Assembly: GCA_034687125.1 (NCBI GenBank)
Contig: JAQGBZ010000124.1
Location: 1-64,000 of the forward strand
Source: Neelides folsomi
Lineage: Eukaryota; Arthropoda; Collembola; Neelipleona; Neelidae
Direction of reading: 5' to 3'
Length of the DNA: 64,000 nt
Both the position numbers and the translations under genes were made by a program. The notes beneath the pieces are model-generated. The model was given only the letters and a program-made list of their open reading frames with translations, had not been told where the DNA came from and ran no database searches. Positions 24,501 through 37,400 of the stretch are shown piece after piece. Each line of letters begins with the position of its first letter. The first letter of the stretch is position 1.

Positions 24501-27500
24501 GCCTATCATTATACATTCACTCCCCCTTATATAAATTACATTATTCATGCATACAATTTGAATCATTTGTATGCATCAAGTGTATCAAAATGACTTTTGC
24601 AATAGCTCGTACATCTTAGAATATGAGGATTTGTACAAAATTGATAAAGGAAAAATGGAGCACGTTTTAATTAATATTTGTTCATGGGAGACAAACATGG
24701 AATATAATTTGTACCAAACCATCCATTGAGATTAAAGCGGATTAAGCTATTTAACATTTCTGTTTAAATTACCTTCAACTCCTTATGATTATTGTTATGT
24801 GTGAAGTTGGGCCCTTGAGTTACTCCTGTGTGGAATCCTCAACTTTGACATTTTATTTTGGGGGAGGGGGGGAAACTATTGATTCTCAATAGCATAGGAG
24901 AAGAATGCGAAGAAGAAACCCACTCAACTTGTTTCATTTTCAAGCCGCCTTAACAACCATTCTGAGCTGAGGGGCTTCAAGTAGAAATTCTATCTATTTA
25001 CTTCCTCACCATTTCCATTTTTGTCCTATGATTTCCATGAGTTCTTCATGCTAGTTGAATGGGACGGCAAAACAAGCTCAGAAATGTTCCTAAATATTAC
25101 CAACATTTGCATTCAGCCATATGACCATAAGAGTCCACAATTTCACCCAAAATTCGACTTTCACTTCTATTGTATCATTACTTCATTACATTGTATTTCA
25201 TAGAAAAGATAAAAAACATTTTCAACTTAATTTTCCAATCTTTTAATGTAATAAATAGAAGAAAGAAGAGAAGAAATTCTTTTTTCTTTTTAAAGGAACT
25301 TATTCCAGTCGAAACGACCTTTGATCTGATCAAAATTTTATTATTAAAAAATTCCATTTCTTTTTATTCAGTCGTGAAAGGTATAGACGTAAAAAATTCA
25401 TATAAGTATGTATGGCTTTCTTATGGAATTGTCATCAGATTTCAAATAATATCCAAGATCGTAAAGAAAAGAGTAAATTCATATTTGTGAAAAAATGGGC
25501 TTTTTATATTCATAATTTATTTGTTACTATTGTTTTCCCTAAATAATATAATTTGTACTTACAACATCAACACCATTGTTGATATTCGCTTATTTTGTAA
25601 ATGTTTTAATTCAGCAACAGATTCAATAATTTTATCTAGTTTGATAATTCATCGTGTTTTGAAGTTAGGGGTCATCAACATATTACCTCATTAATAATTG
25701 GGTAATGGGTATTAATTTTAGAGTTTCTATGATCATGCATTGAATTTTTTGATTCGTTTTATTTTAATTTGATCAATGTTCAAGTAGATGAAGTAATGTG
25801 TGATTAATACCTTACTTAACTGGTAATGTTATTGCTTTTTGGCAGATATATAGTCCATAATAACTTCAATGACAGTTTGGCATAACGTTTCTGCAGAATA
25901 GTGTGTCCCTGTATACTGTTGTCAAGAAAATTTTTATTTCTATACTAAAGCACATTTTATCGAAAAACACCCCAAATGAGCTATTCTTATCTCATCTTGG
26001 GTGATGTTTCCAATTATGTGACAAACATCTATATATAGAGAAGACAACATTTAAAAAGAGAAAAAATTTTTATTTAAATCAAAAGATTTGTTCTTTTCGA
26101 AAATTAATGTTGAATTTAATTTAATTTCTATATCAAAAAATACATTTATACATGTATTTTTGAAAAGAGACCCTTGCGGTTCTCAACTTTGTATGAAAAC
26201 GTTGAGGTTTCCAATAATGGGACAAAAACGACTGTAAAGAGCATAAGTATGAGAAGCTCCTGTCAAAATTTGAAGAAAATCAAAGAATGTGTTTTGCTTT
26301 AAAATATCGGTTGAACAAAACCCAAAATCGCCTTATATGTATTTACTCCTTTACTATCATATATCATTTTATTTTAAAACATTAAATACTCACATTAAAT
26401 TACAATTAGGATTTTTCTTAAGATAAAAAATAATCTTTTGATTTCATTAGATAGACATGAAATATGAAAATAGATAATTAAGATTAACTGATCGAATAGT
26501 AAAGTAAAAATGATTACGATGTATTTATGAAAATGAAAGAGCCGAAATTCCCACGATGCAACCGTTGCACGAACAATCAACATGTTCACAATTAAAGAAA
26601 AAGACTTATAGGGTAAGATTTGGTTAAATAGATACATTGAGGAAATAAGGAGTCGTTTGTGCCCAAATTCCATTATTATGTGAATAGTCAAAAGGATATG
26701 AATGAGTTGAAAAAGTGAAAGAGAAAATAAGCAAGGGCGAACTCATTTGAACTTTTGTCCTCTCGCAAACTCCCAAGATAAGAATACTTACACTTTATAC
26801 GAATAAACTTTGAACTATTATGTATAGGAATACCAAATAGTGAAGACAAAAAACACAATAACATAACTTTCGACTTCTACTATCGGATTGAAGCCATTGT
26901 AAGTCGTATCATAAAAAGACACTTTTATTTCCCTCTTTTCTCTAAAGCTGTGGGTTATGAGAATCAACGGAAGAAGTTTAGGAGAAAATTCAACTACCAT
27001 TTCCCTTCTTGTAAGACTTTCAATTTCCAACTTTTCATCATCACCAAATTCGCCTTTCAAGAATAGATATATTCTTGAATAGTTTTTATTTAGGCCTATT
27101 CAAAACGTTAGTTGAACTCAACTGAAATATTTGAATATCTATCAATTGATTTATGGCATTTGGTATACTTAATAAATAAATTTAAAAAGTATTCCATTGT
27201 TGTAATTATTGGTTAATATATCGAAAATGATTTTTAAATGATTTGGTATGAAAAATATAGTTTGATTTCATTCGAATGTACAGACCTGTAACATCATGTC
27301 TTATTCGACTGCATACTGTCAATTTTTAATATTTTCCACTTAATTTAAAATGAAATTGAACGTCGAGTCAGAGAGCTTTGGGTCACTTCACTCCTATAGA
27401 ATGGAAGCGGAAATTTTATTAGCAGCCACAAAAATAAGTGGATCGTGAAATGACGGCTAATGTTCTTTCAATCCCATCTTACTACTTTTCTTAATGTTTC

Positions 27501-29559
27501 CAATTTTATTATTTATATTCATATGTAGGAAAATAATTCTGCTATCAATATTCTCATCTTATAAGATAGGTAATCGTATTGAGTCATGCAGAGTAGACAT
27601 ACAACTTATATTACATATAGGTATAAGGTATACACAATATTTTTAATTTTTGGTAATACAATATGATCATATCATAAGCATACATTACCTAGTACTACCC
27701 GATAAAGTGTCCGATTTTGCTTTTCAAATTTTAGAAAAACTATCTACTTTTATTTAAAGAGTAAAGATGTCAAATTGAAGCCTAGTGTGTAGCAATTAAT
27801 GTATGATATCACTTATTGGAAAATATATCCCTAGTTCTAAACAACCGAATGAAGTATCAGGTTCAACAATGAGTCTTGCAAAACGAATTCGTTCGATTAT
27901 ATATAAAACTACCACAATTTAGCTAATTTTTTTAGACGTTTTAAATTAGAATTCCATTTTAAAAGACCATCAGCATGAACATATTCCTTGGTAAAACGGA
28001 ACCAAATCAAACAATATTTATCGTTATATATCGAATATCTCAATAGCTGATTTTACCCATTCGGCCACTATTTGAATTTCTTTGTCTTGTTTAGTGACCA
28101 ACAATTTATATTTTTGGTGTTCATTGGTAATGGTTTGTCTTATTGGGATGTTCTGGATATTATTAAACGGGTTCCCCATTATTGGGTGGATGTGGATGAT
28201 TATAGAAAATTAAAAATAAGAAAGTCGGATGCTTTATCTAGTTGTACTAGGTATACTTGTAGTTTGTACTATGTATTTAAATACTAGTATTTATCTTACA
28301 TATAAGAGAGCTAATACTTAATTATAATGAATATCTTTATTGTTGCATTTCTATTATGCAATGAAAAGAAAAATTGGTCTGGTTGGTTGGAGTGATTTGA
28401 AGGATTTACTCGAGTTATTTTACCAGAATGAATTCATTTAATTCAATCAATTTTTTCTTGTTGAAGCTCCTCATTATTTTAAAGAAATGAGAGTTTCAAA
28501 TAGCTTTACCATAATGGAAAAGATGAAGGAGAGGAAAAATTTATCTTTTTCCTAAATGTAATGGGCGGAGAAAGTAAGTTTTCACGAACTTCCTCGAAAG
28601 ATGCACGTGAGCTCCGGGTGTTCTTCCCACGTAATCCCCCGTTGTTTCCCCCATTTTGTCCCACTTTCACACTGAAAAACTTCATTGAGTGATTCATTGA
28701 CTGAGATTATCTCATTCATACACCTTCGCTCCTTTTAAGGAAAAATGAAGTCATCCTTCAAAGTATTTTAATTGAAATGCACTTCGAAAGTAAATAACCA
28801 AAATGCATTTTGCTCAATGAATAATAAAAAGAGTTTCCATCTTTGTTTGTTATTTAAGAGTATAGCTAATTTACTCACAAAAGATGCAATAAAATACCAT
28901 TCCGTGCATTACTTATTACAATTGAAATACTTCGAGGACGAAGTTTGCATGTCAGAATTTTATATCGACTCCTGGGACATTTTTTACTATAGGTAGAATA
29001 TTTGAAGAATGTCTTTACTGTAGAGTGAAATCGTAAACCTGACTTGTATACCAAAAGTACTTACTCTATATTATAAACAATACTTTCGCAAAGTAGAAGT
29101 AAAAAGCCGAAACATCTAACGTGTATACGTTTGGGAGATGAATATAGGAGAGAAGCTCTATGTAATGCTCGATAGAAGCATATTAGAACGCTTTGTAGTT
29201 GCGTAAGAAGGACAGGTGAGAGGGAAGGAATAAGTATTGGAATAAGAAAGGGCATTTCAATAATTTTCCCTTTTATTTATAACGAATTCATATTGCATTA
29301 AAATGCACATGTCTGTATTTTATCCCTTGAATTATTTCATGCCAGCTTATCGAATTTAACTCGTGATAAACTCATGCAAAATATCAATATTTTGCACGTG
29401 TGTCGACGGAGGTTTCAAGGTTAGGTTATAGATAAGATAGATAAGAGATAAAGGCCTAGAAAACTTTGGAAATGTCCATGAAAAATCTGTGATTTGGAGC
29501 GGATTTTGAATATTGTTGTCTAATTGTGACGGGTTGTTAAAGGAGACGTTGTAGTTGAG

Positions 29560-29690
29560 TTAGTGGGTGATGGGCTTAAGTGTGGGTTCCTGCGCTGGAG
29601 GATTCCGTGGGCGCGTTGGGGCTCGGCGGGGTCGAATTGTTAAGGCGTCTCCGGGTATTATTGATCGGGAGGAAGGGCCATAATGCGCAA
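29560..29690. promoter_or_regulatory. CpG-rich patch, possible promoter or 5' exon of Shab
   Basis: A short block with GGGCGCGTTGGGGCTCGGCG and several other CpGs stands out from AT-rich surroundings, about 1.9 kb upstream of the Shab start codon. The only evidence is composition and position. Confidence 0.25.
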
Positions 29691-31444
29691 GAGAACCCAA
29701 AGGTACATACTCAAACGCACTTCGTCCCACTCATGGAAAATGGGTAGAGTCTCCTCTTTAAATTCCTTTCAGTTCCCAGACCCACACAGGACCAAGACTC
29801 CTTCCCTTCCATTACCATTAATAAACACCCAGTTGAATAATAACAATTCCACATGTAGTCAGAGAAGGACGAAGGAGGAATCCCGAAGACGGAAGTGGAA
29901 TGTACCTAACTCAATAGTCCTTTCCATGTAAATCTTATCGCTCCTTCGGTGGTTCAACTGAGAAAACGTGATTTTCCAAACAAGTGTTTTCAACATTGCA
30001 TTTCAACGATGATTAACCTGAGTTGTGGCGGAGGCTCAACATACGAAAAGTGATAAGTTGGTCTATACCTGTGGCCTCGTTGAGTGAAAGAAAGCCCCCA
30101 TCCTAGTCATTCTTCTTCTCCCCGTGATTCCAAAAGAATGTGAAAGATTACGGGGGCGACGAGGGTTCGGTTCCTGTTGCATCTCGCTAACATTCACTTC
30201 CCCCTACTAACATACATTATTATATTCGAACCTTCCGAGTCATCGACGGAGAGTTTTGCAATACGAACCTTTTTTCCCCTAAACTCTCTTTTTGTTCAGA
30301 AGGAATCGGGAGGGATTCCACCTGTGAGCATTTCTTCTGTTGAATCACCTTTTTGGCTCCACCTTCCTCTCGAGTTACTTTCAAGTGTTACTTTCACCTT
30401 TGAACATGAGACTCTAAAGTAAATATTATATTCACTATATCTCCTATACATATACCTTGCCCTAATAATCACATTCAATGCTTTCTTTCGATTAGATCTC
30501 TCATTCATTAATTTCACTTTCCGCTTTCATCTCTATTGTACAAAGGGAAGTCCTTATTGCCTGTTATATAAATTTTAATTAAATGTTGGAGAGCTAATCG
30601 ATATATCAAAAATCATTTTCGTTATATGAATTTTAAAATTTTGTTTTCGAACTTTCATCGCTTATTACATAATATGGAAATGTTATAAATATTTAATAGT
30701 GTCAGATTTTTCTATGATTCATATATTATGTTATCTATGTATTAGTAATTTTATATATCAGGGGACGTGAAATACTTATGATGGAGTTTGAATGATTTCA
30801 AAGTTCAGTTAGAGAAAAATAGTTGTTCAAAAAATAATTGGAACATTTGTTACCGCTCGTGAGGGTTCTTGTAAAAGAAGAGATTTGAGCGAAATGAGCA
30901 ATTTTCCCTAAAAATTCTTTTTGTTTCAGATATGACGACCGCTGTGAAGAAGCTGAGAGGGAAGAACATTAACTCCGAACCTATATTACTTCATCCACTT
31001 CGAGCCAACGAGACGATCTCATTCGTGTCAAACCACTTTCCCTCACGGCGAAGAAGCGAACATCGTATTTCCACTTCAATTTCCCCCTTTTTTTATAATT
31101 GAAAGGTTCAAAGTTCCTCATTTGTTACTCGTCTTCACCGATATAATCGTATAAATGTAGTAATATTTTGGATAAGATGGTCTATGCGTCCCATACAGTC
31201 TCTCCACTCGCTTGTATCATTGATCTGCATTCATTTCTATCTTTTGAGAAGAAGATGAAAGGAAGTCATGAGGAAGTGCTTAAAGAAATAAATTGCTGAT
31301 GACGATGGATGTCTTCAGCACAATTGAGTCGATTCTACTGATTATTTCGCAACCTTTTCTAATCTCGTTGAATGAGTTTGAAAACAATGGAAATCCCTGA
31401 GTTGTTGGACGATGAGAAAGAAAGGTGAGGTGAAGTGTTGAACC

Positions 31445-31453
31445 ATGGTGTGA
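31445..31453 (+). promoter_or_regulatory. Two-codon upstream ORF before the Shab start
   Basis: ATG GTG TGA in a strong context (AACCATGG) ends 44 bases before the channel's start codon. If it lies in the mature leader, it would take scanning ribosomes and could damp or gate translation. No transcript evidence is available here. Confidence 0.4.
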
Positions 31454-31497
31454 TCGGTGAAGATTTAGAGTTGGAGGTGTAGGAGGAGGAAAATATC

Positions 31498-34400
31498 ATG
31501 GCGTCGAGTCCTACTAGAAATGGGGATTCCCACTTTCACCGATCCGGAAGCAAGAAGGCACCACATCAGGAGAATGGCGAGGAATTCCCACAGTACCAAG
31601 GTGTCAAATGGGATATTGTCCATGTAAGACTTCTTTATCTTTTAAAAGACAATCTAATCAATTTTATTGCCTGATACATAAATTTCTGAACCTTGCATGT
31701 ATACAATATTACCATATACCTGTTCAACTTAAAATATTAAATAATCTAGATTAGACAAATGCTTATTGTACTATACACATTTGTAGCGTTCTTTTTTCAA
31801 AATACCATTGAATTTGTGATCTATTTCATGTTCTAAAAACGTTGTGCAGTAAATGTTTTTGTGTCAATATGAAATAAAGTTTTATTGTATCAGATGGAAG
31901 ATGAAGACGATAGTTCCGAACGCCTTGCGTCTGGGACTGCGGAAGGCGATTATGATGGTGATTATCGTGGATCGGCCGCTCCACCTGAACCCTACATGAT
32001 CATCCAATCCCGGGAGATGAACCGAAGAGTCACACTTAATGTTGGGGGAACAAAGCATGAAGTGCTTTGGAAAACTCTCGACCGCCTTCCTCATACGAGG
32101 CTAGGGCAACTGAGAGAAGCCACCACTCATGAAATGATCCTCGAAATGTGTGATGACTATTCGCTCGATGACAACGAGTATTTCTTCGACCGTCATCCAA
32201 AGGCTTTTTGCTCCATCCTGAACTTCTACCGAACAGGGAAGCTTCACATGGTGGACGAAATGTGCGTCCTGGCCTTTGCAGAGGATATGGAGTATTGGGG
32301 AATTGAAGAGCTGTATTTGGAAACTTGTTGTCAGCACAAATACCATCAAAGGAAAGAACATGTTTATGAAGAAATGCGGAAAGAAGCCGAATCTCTGAGA
32401 CAGAGAGATGAGGAAGACTTTGGCAGCGGTCCGTGTTCAAGGTATAAGAAGTACGTGTGGGACCTCTTGGAGAAACCTACGTCTTCGTGTCCAGCCAGGG
32501 TATCAAATTTTCCCTCAATTTTTTATAATTATGCTGTTGAAAGTAGATGAGTTGAAATTGCATCAACAATTTTCAGTTCTAGAAAATTTTCATATTTCAT
32601 TCATTCAATTAAAATAGGTAGAGTAATTTAAACCTGTTGTATACCTAAAATATTTATTACTTCCTTGATCTTAATCTTACGGGTATTCATGAACTTTCAT
32701 TAATTTAATAATATGGCAGTAGTAAGGCTATTAAGGTAGACTTTTAGTATCGAATTGCATTATTAGAAAGTAAACGTACACTAGCGTATTAGTATTACAT
32801 GCATCAATTAGGTTCTTGGAATTCTTTAATAGATTTTTTTGGTAAAACTCAAAGACATTCTGTCTGTTGACAATTTATGTAACTACTACAAAATGTACAT
32901 ACAAGCTATACATCCCGAACCCAACACTTGATTTATAAAACTGTCAAGTTCACTACAGTTGTATAATTCAAGAACATTTTTCTTTTTGGACCCTTTCATT
33001 GGAATATATTAATTTCAATGTTTTTTCCTATTGATCTGAATGCATCATAATGCAAAGGAAATAATGATATTTTTTATCAGCATCATTAAACATACCATAC
33101 ATCCATGTATGAGCATGTGAGAGAAAGGGGGATGTGGGGAATAAATGCTTGTTTTGCCCATTCTACCACACTTCCATTTCAGATACTTTTAGATTCGAGT
33201 GGGGTTGGTCGAATGGTTCAGTAATTTATTACGAGTTCTCTTCCATTTATCACTATAAAGCACATCTTTAGATGCTTCACCTTCATCCAGAGTTCCCTCC
33301 CATTATAAAAGTAAGTAGAGGAGATGTTCATTGCAGCTTCTGAATGATCTTCCTTGAGATCAAAAGTTGAGGAAGCTTTCCCCACTATCTTTAATGTATA
33401 ATTGAAAATGAATATTCAATCAATACTGCACATAAAATATTTTGAGTTCTATGTAAAAGACTACTTTTTGACAGATTCAAATATTCGTTTGAATTAAAAT
33501 GAAATTGCCATTCAAAATATAAAATACTTTTATTGTTGTATAGGTACATTTGACATAAAATATTTGTACAAGTCTGCAAACTTTGAGCTGAAGTTTAGCA
33601 AGTTATTCCAGTTTAAAATGATATTAGGGATAAGAAAAGTTTATAATGTTATGAGCAGAAGTATAAGAGGTCAAAAATGTCCCCAATGAAATGAAAGTGT
33701 CAGTTGCACAAACGAGAGTCTTGAGCTAGAATAATCAAAAAGTTAAAATCAAAAAGACTAGTCAAAAAGTCCGAGAAAGTAATGGAAGTTTCAGTGTATA
33801 CCTATGCATACAGTTATATTTGTACAATGTATTTCCATATTGGCCAAATTCATTTCTAATAATTTGGTATGAGGATAAGGTATATGGAAATTCCACTCAA
33901 AAGATGTTCATTTAATGTTAAAACCCTAAAAGAATCTATTGTGGAAAGTGTGAGGGGACTATTAAATAAACTATACAAAGCAAGGCCCACAAATCTCGAT
34001 TAAACTCAACATAATATGCTTCACATATGATATATGAAAATATGCATAGTGTGCTGATTCTCATTTGTTCCTTGTCTCTTTTTTGACTTGAACAAATGCC
34101 TATTATCGATTGAAAAAGATTCTCAGACTGCCATAAGGATTTTTTTAGGGAAAAACGAGAATTAAAAGTGTTATGGCGTTCAAATTCAATGGAACAAAGC
34201 GAAGAGTAGTAAATGGGATTCGAAATTTGTGATGTGAAAGAGAAAAGTTTTGAGTATTGTCTCATTGAAAAAATGAAGTTGTCTCAAGGGGAAAGAGAAA
34301 ATAAATGCAGAATTTATACAATATAAAGCTGAGAATAGAAATTTCCTGGGAAAGTTTTCCTTCCTCAGGACGTCCTCTTTTTATTTATACTTCGAGTATT

Positions 34401-37400
34401 ATGTACGTAAAGAGAGGTTGGTGAATCTCTCCAATGCAATGGACCATTTGTAAGTCGGGAGAGTTCCACAAACTAAAACAACTCCAACGACTAAATGTTC
34501 ATTCGGGAGCGTTCTAGACCAGAATTGATATGAATTGGCTGAGGAACGAATTTAGCAAATATAAATCACACAATCATCCATTGATGCAAACATCCGTGTT
34601 TGCATACAAAGAATCTTATTTTCCCCTCTCACTTTATTCATTTCATGCAGTTGAGTGTTCGATGACTAATGTAGCGTGCATAAGGAAATTTCCGAATATA
34701 GTGCATTAGGAGGTGTGGGAGGAACTTTAGGAGAAAAATATGGTCTATTATGTTATGTAGGGTGCAAATAAACGTGCATTAGATGCTTCATCTTTCATTT
34801 TATCATAAATCCATTTCCTCTAATTTGTCTCTTCTGCTCACTTTACCTTTTCATATGTTATAAAAGCTCTCATCTTTCTTCATTTCTTAGCATGACTATT
34901 TCGTATTTATATAATAGATCTTTTTTATTCTCTCTCTTTATCTTGCTCTCAACCTTAATTCGAGTTCCATTTATGAAAACATTTCAATTTGTCAATATCA
35001 AAAATTATAAACATCACAATTCAGATGCTCAACACATGAACCTTTTAAACATTCATTCATGATAGGAAGATTCATCAAAAAGAATTCACCTCTATGCTAT
35101 ACATTTTAAATTACTAATCACTTCATCCTTATTAACAATACCAATATTACCTCATAGTTTTTAAATATAAAGACAACTTAATCAAAATTAAGTTTATGAA
35201 TTTCTCATAATGAATATAAATGATGTAAATATCTCTTCTACTAACGCTTCTTTGGTAAGTGTATTGTTGAAGGTATTCTCCGGAGGAATCTTCTCTTCAG
35301 CAGCTTTTAAAAATTAAGCGTTCCCCTTTCTCCTCCCTTGATACGCTTGAGGGTGGAGAGAGGAAACGAATATGATAATGATGGGAAAGAGTGCCGTGCA
35401 ACGATCAGTCCAAGCATTCCTCGCCTTCTTTCACATGCTTCTTCCCCTTTGAGGCTTTTGTGGAAGGAGGACTTGTCGGGATTGAAGGTCTCTGTTACAG
35501 TTCCTCTACCTGGAATCGGATCAAAACACATTCCAACTTCAATTCCCTTTATTTATTCACTTTTTTTACATCAGCCTAAATTTCTTCTTTTCCCTTCTTC
35601 TTCCCATTGTCTTCTTTTTTATTAGTACAAAGTGAAGGAGGTTTAGTTTGAGTGTTTAAGTATCTCTATTTCTTCCTTGTATATGCTATATGAGACTTTC
35701 GAGGAGATTTCTTTTATTGAGGAGGAATTTTATGAAGTAGTTTCCTTGTTTTATGTCTGTTGAAATGAAGGGCGTTGGGTAGGAATGATTTTGGCATTTA
35801 TCCGAGCCGGGCTGAGAGGAACTTTGAGATTCAATTCCATCCTTGTGTGAAATATATATACTTTACTGTTTTTGTTACACCACACGTAAAGTACAATGAG
35901 ACCATGAGGTTCTCGTAAAGAAATCAATTAATGGGTTATAGAAAGCTCAGAAACTTAAACCAACTTGTGAAAAGGCATATAAAAATTCCGTGTACTACTA
36001 ATACTTCTTTTTTTCATTCATCAATGTATTCAATACAGAATGTTTGTTAATTGTGATGTTTATTGTTCAATCTCCGCTTAATGTCGCCTCATAACATTAA
36101 TTGACTTACCTTTAAGTATAAAATGTATGTATTCAACTGTTAATTCCAACTTTGAAAGATTATCCCTTCATTTAACTTTTTACCGTGTATTTTTTAATGT
36201 ATTAACCAAATCCCAGTTCTTTGAACTGAAATATTAATATTTTATTGACTATGCCTTTGTCCATGTATTAAATGTAAGTATATGAATGAATGTAACCGTA
36301 CCATATTGTAAAAGTATAATATTACTTGAACCCGATGTGCCTTATCCAAATTGTAATAAAGATTATAATTGTGATTGATAAGCCTTAAAAAGTGTGATAA
36401 GAAGTAATATATTGGATTTTTCAATATTTTCCTTTGATAGGCTACGTGAAATTATAACTTTCTCTGCATGAGGAATGGAGTCGCTTGTAACATTTTAGTG
36501 TGTTAAAGCTTTACAAAATTCACCATTATCTGCATTTACGGCTTTTATTTAACATTATGCGGCCAAATTGAGAAGTGGCACAAGCGTGTGGACTTTCCGA
36601 TTTGAGTAATTCATCTTAGTTCAAGCTATTTAATTTAATTTATGAGAACTAAATGCCTCTTCCTAATATACCTATTTTACATTCTACAGTCCCAATTAAA
36701 TATTCTCCATTTCACGTAATTGGCTTTTTCATTTCTTAATTACACTTCCGCATTTCTCGATATTTACTTTAGTTTTCAAAGAAGACGCTCCCATTTACTT
36801 TTAGAGCATTTCCATTAATTTCCCTAATTCACATTTGCTTCAATAATAATAGTAATAGTTGGAGATGTAGCAATACCCTGCGTGAATACCTAACGATTAA
36901 TGCACAAAGTTACTCGTAAATTGCATATTTATTAGTAGAAATCACTTTTAGTCTCTGCATTATTTAATGATAGAAATCGAATTTAGCTTAATTCCAGACT
37001 CTGGACTCACCTTTAAATATTACTTATGCACATTAACTTGCGCAAACCTAGTTTTTGTATTGAATAACATTACTGTAGTAGTAGACAATGGCTCCATGAA
37101 CTCATTTCTCAAATACGTAACTAAAAATTTTAATTTTATCTCCGAAGACTGTCATCTAAATTAGTAATCTTAGGCAGGGAATCTCCATGTTGTGAAATTT
37201 ATGTGCTAATCATTGAAAGTGAGTTGTTAAAATGTAAGTGTATGTGTATATTTGTCATTTCATAGGTGGTGGCAGTGATTTCGATTCTATTCATAGTTAT
37301 GTCCACAATAGCATTAACATTGAACACGATGCCGGAACTGCAAGAGTATGAGTGTGGAAATGAGACGGTGTCTGGAATGTGTGATCCTTCTATGGCCGAC

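Larger units (their letters stand above)
18519..31497. other. Long upstream/intergenic tract without a supported gene
   Basis: About 13 kb lies between the ZIP gene with its retroposon and the start of the Shab-type gene. It has mixed AT-rich and GA/CT-rich stretches (for example 19.2-20.3 kb and 23.4-24.3 kb), a G-run near 24860, and a CpG-richer patch at about 29560-29690. A good-looking acceptor (TTTTTGTTTCAG) occurs just before 30951 and could end a noncoding 5' exon of the channel gene. Open frames here (for example 18531-18962, 19426-19767) resemble no protein I know and have no splice partners. Confidence 0.5.

Noticed and set aside
29683-29931. 82-codon frame with possible donor at its end, considered as an alternative Shab N-terminus
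   Set aside because: The phase does not fit the exons that follow, and the sequence is low-complexity basic/Ser-rich.
32036-32440. 134-codon minus-strand frame
   Set aside because: Antisense of the Shab T1 exon.
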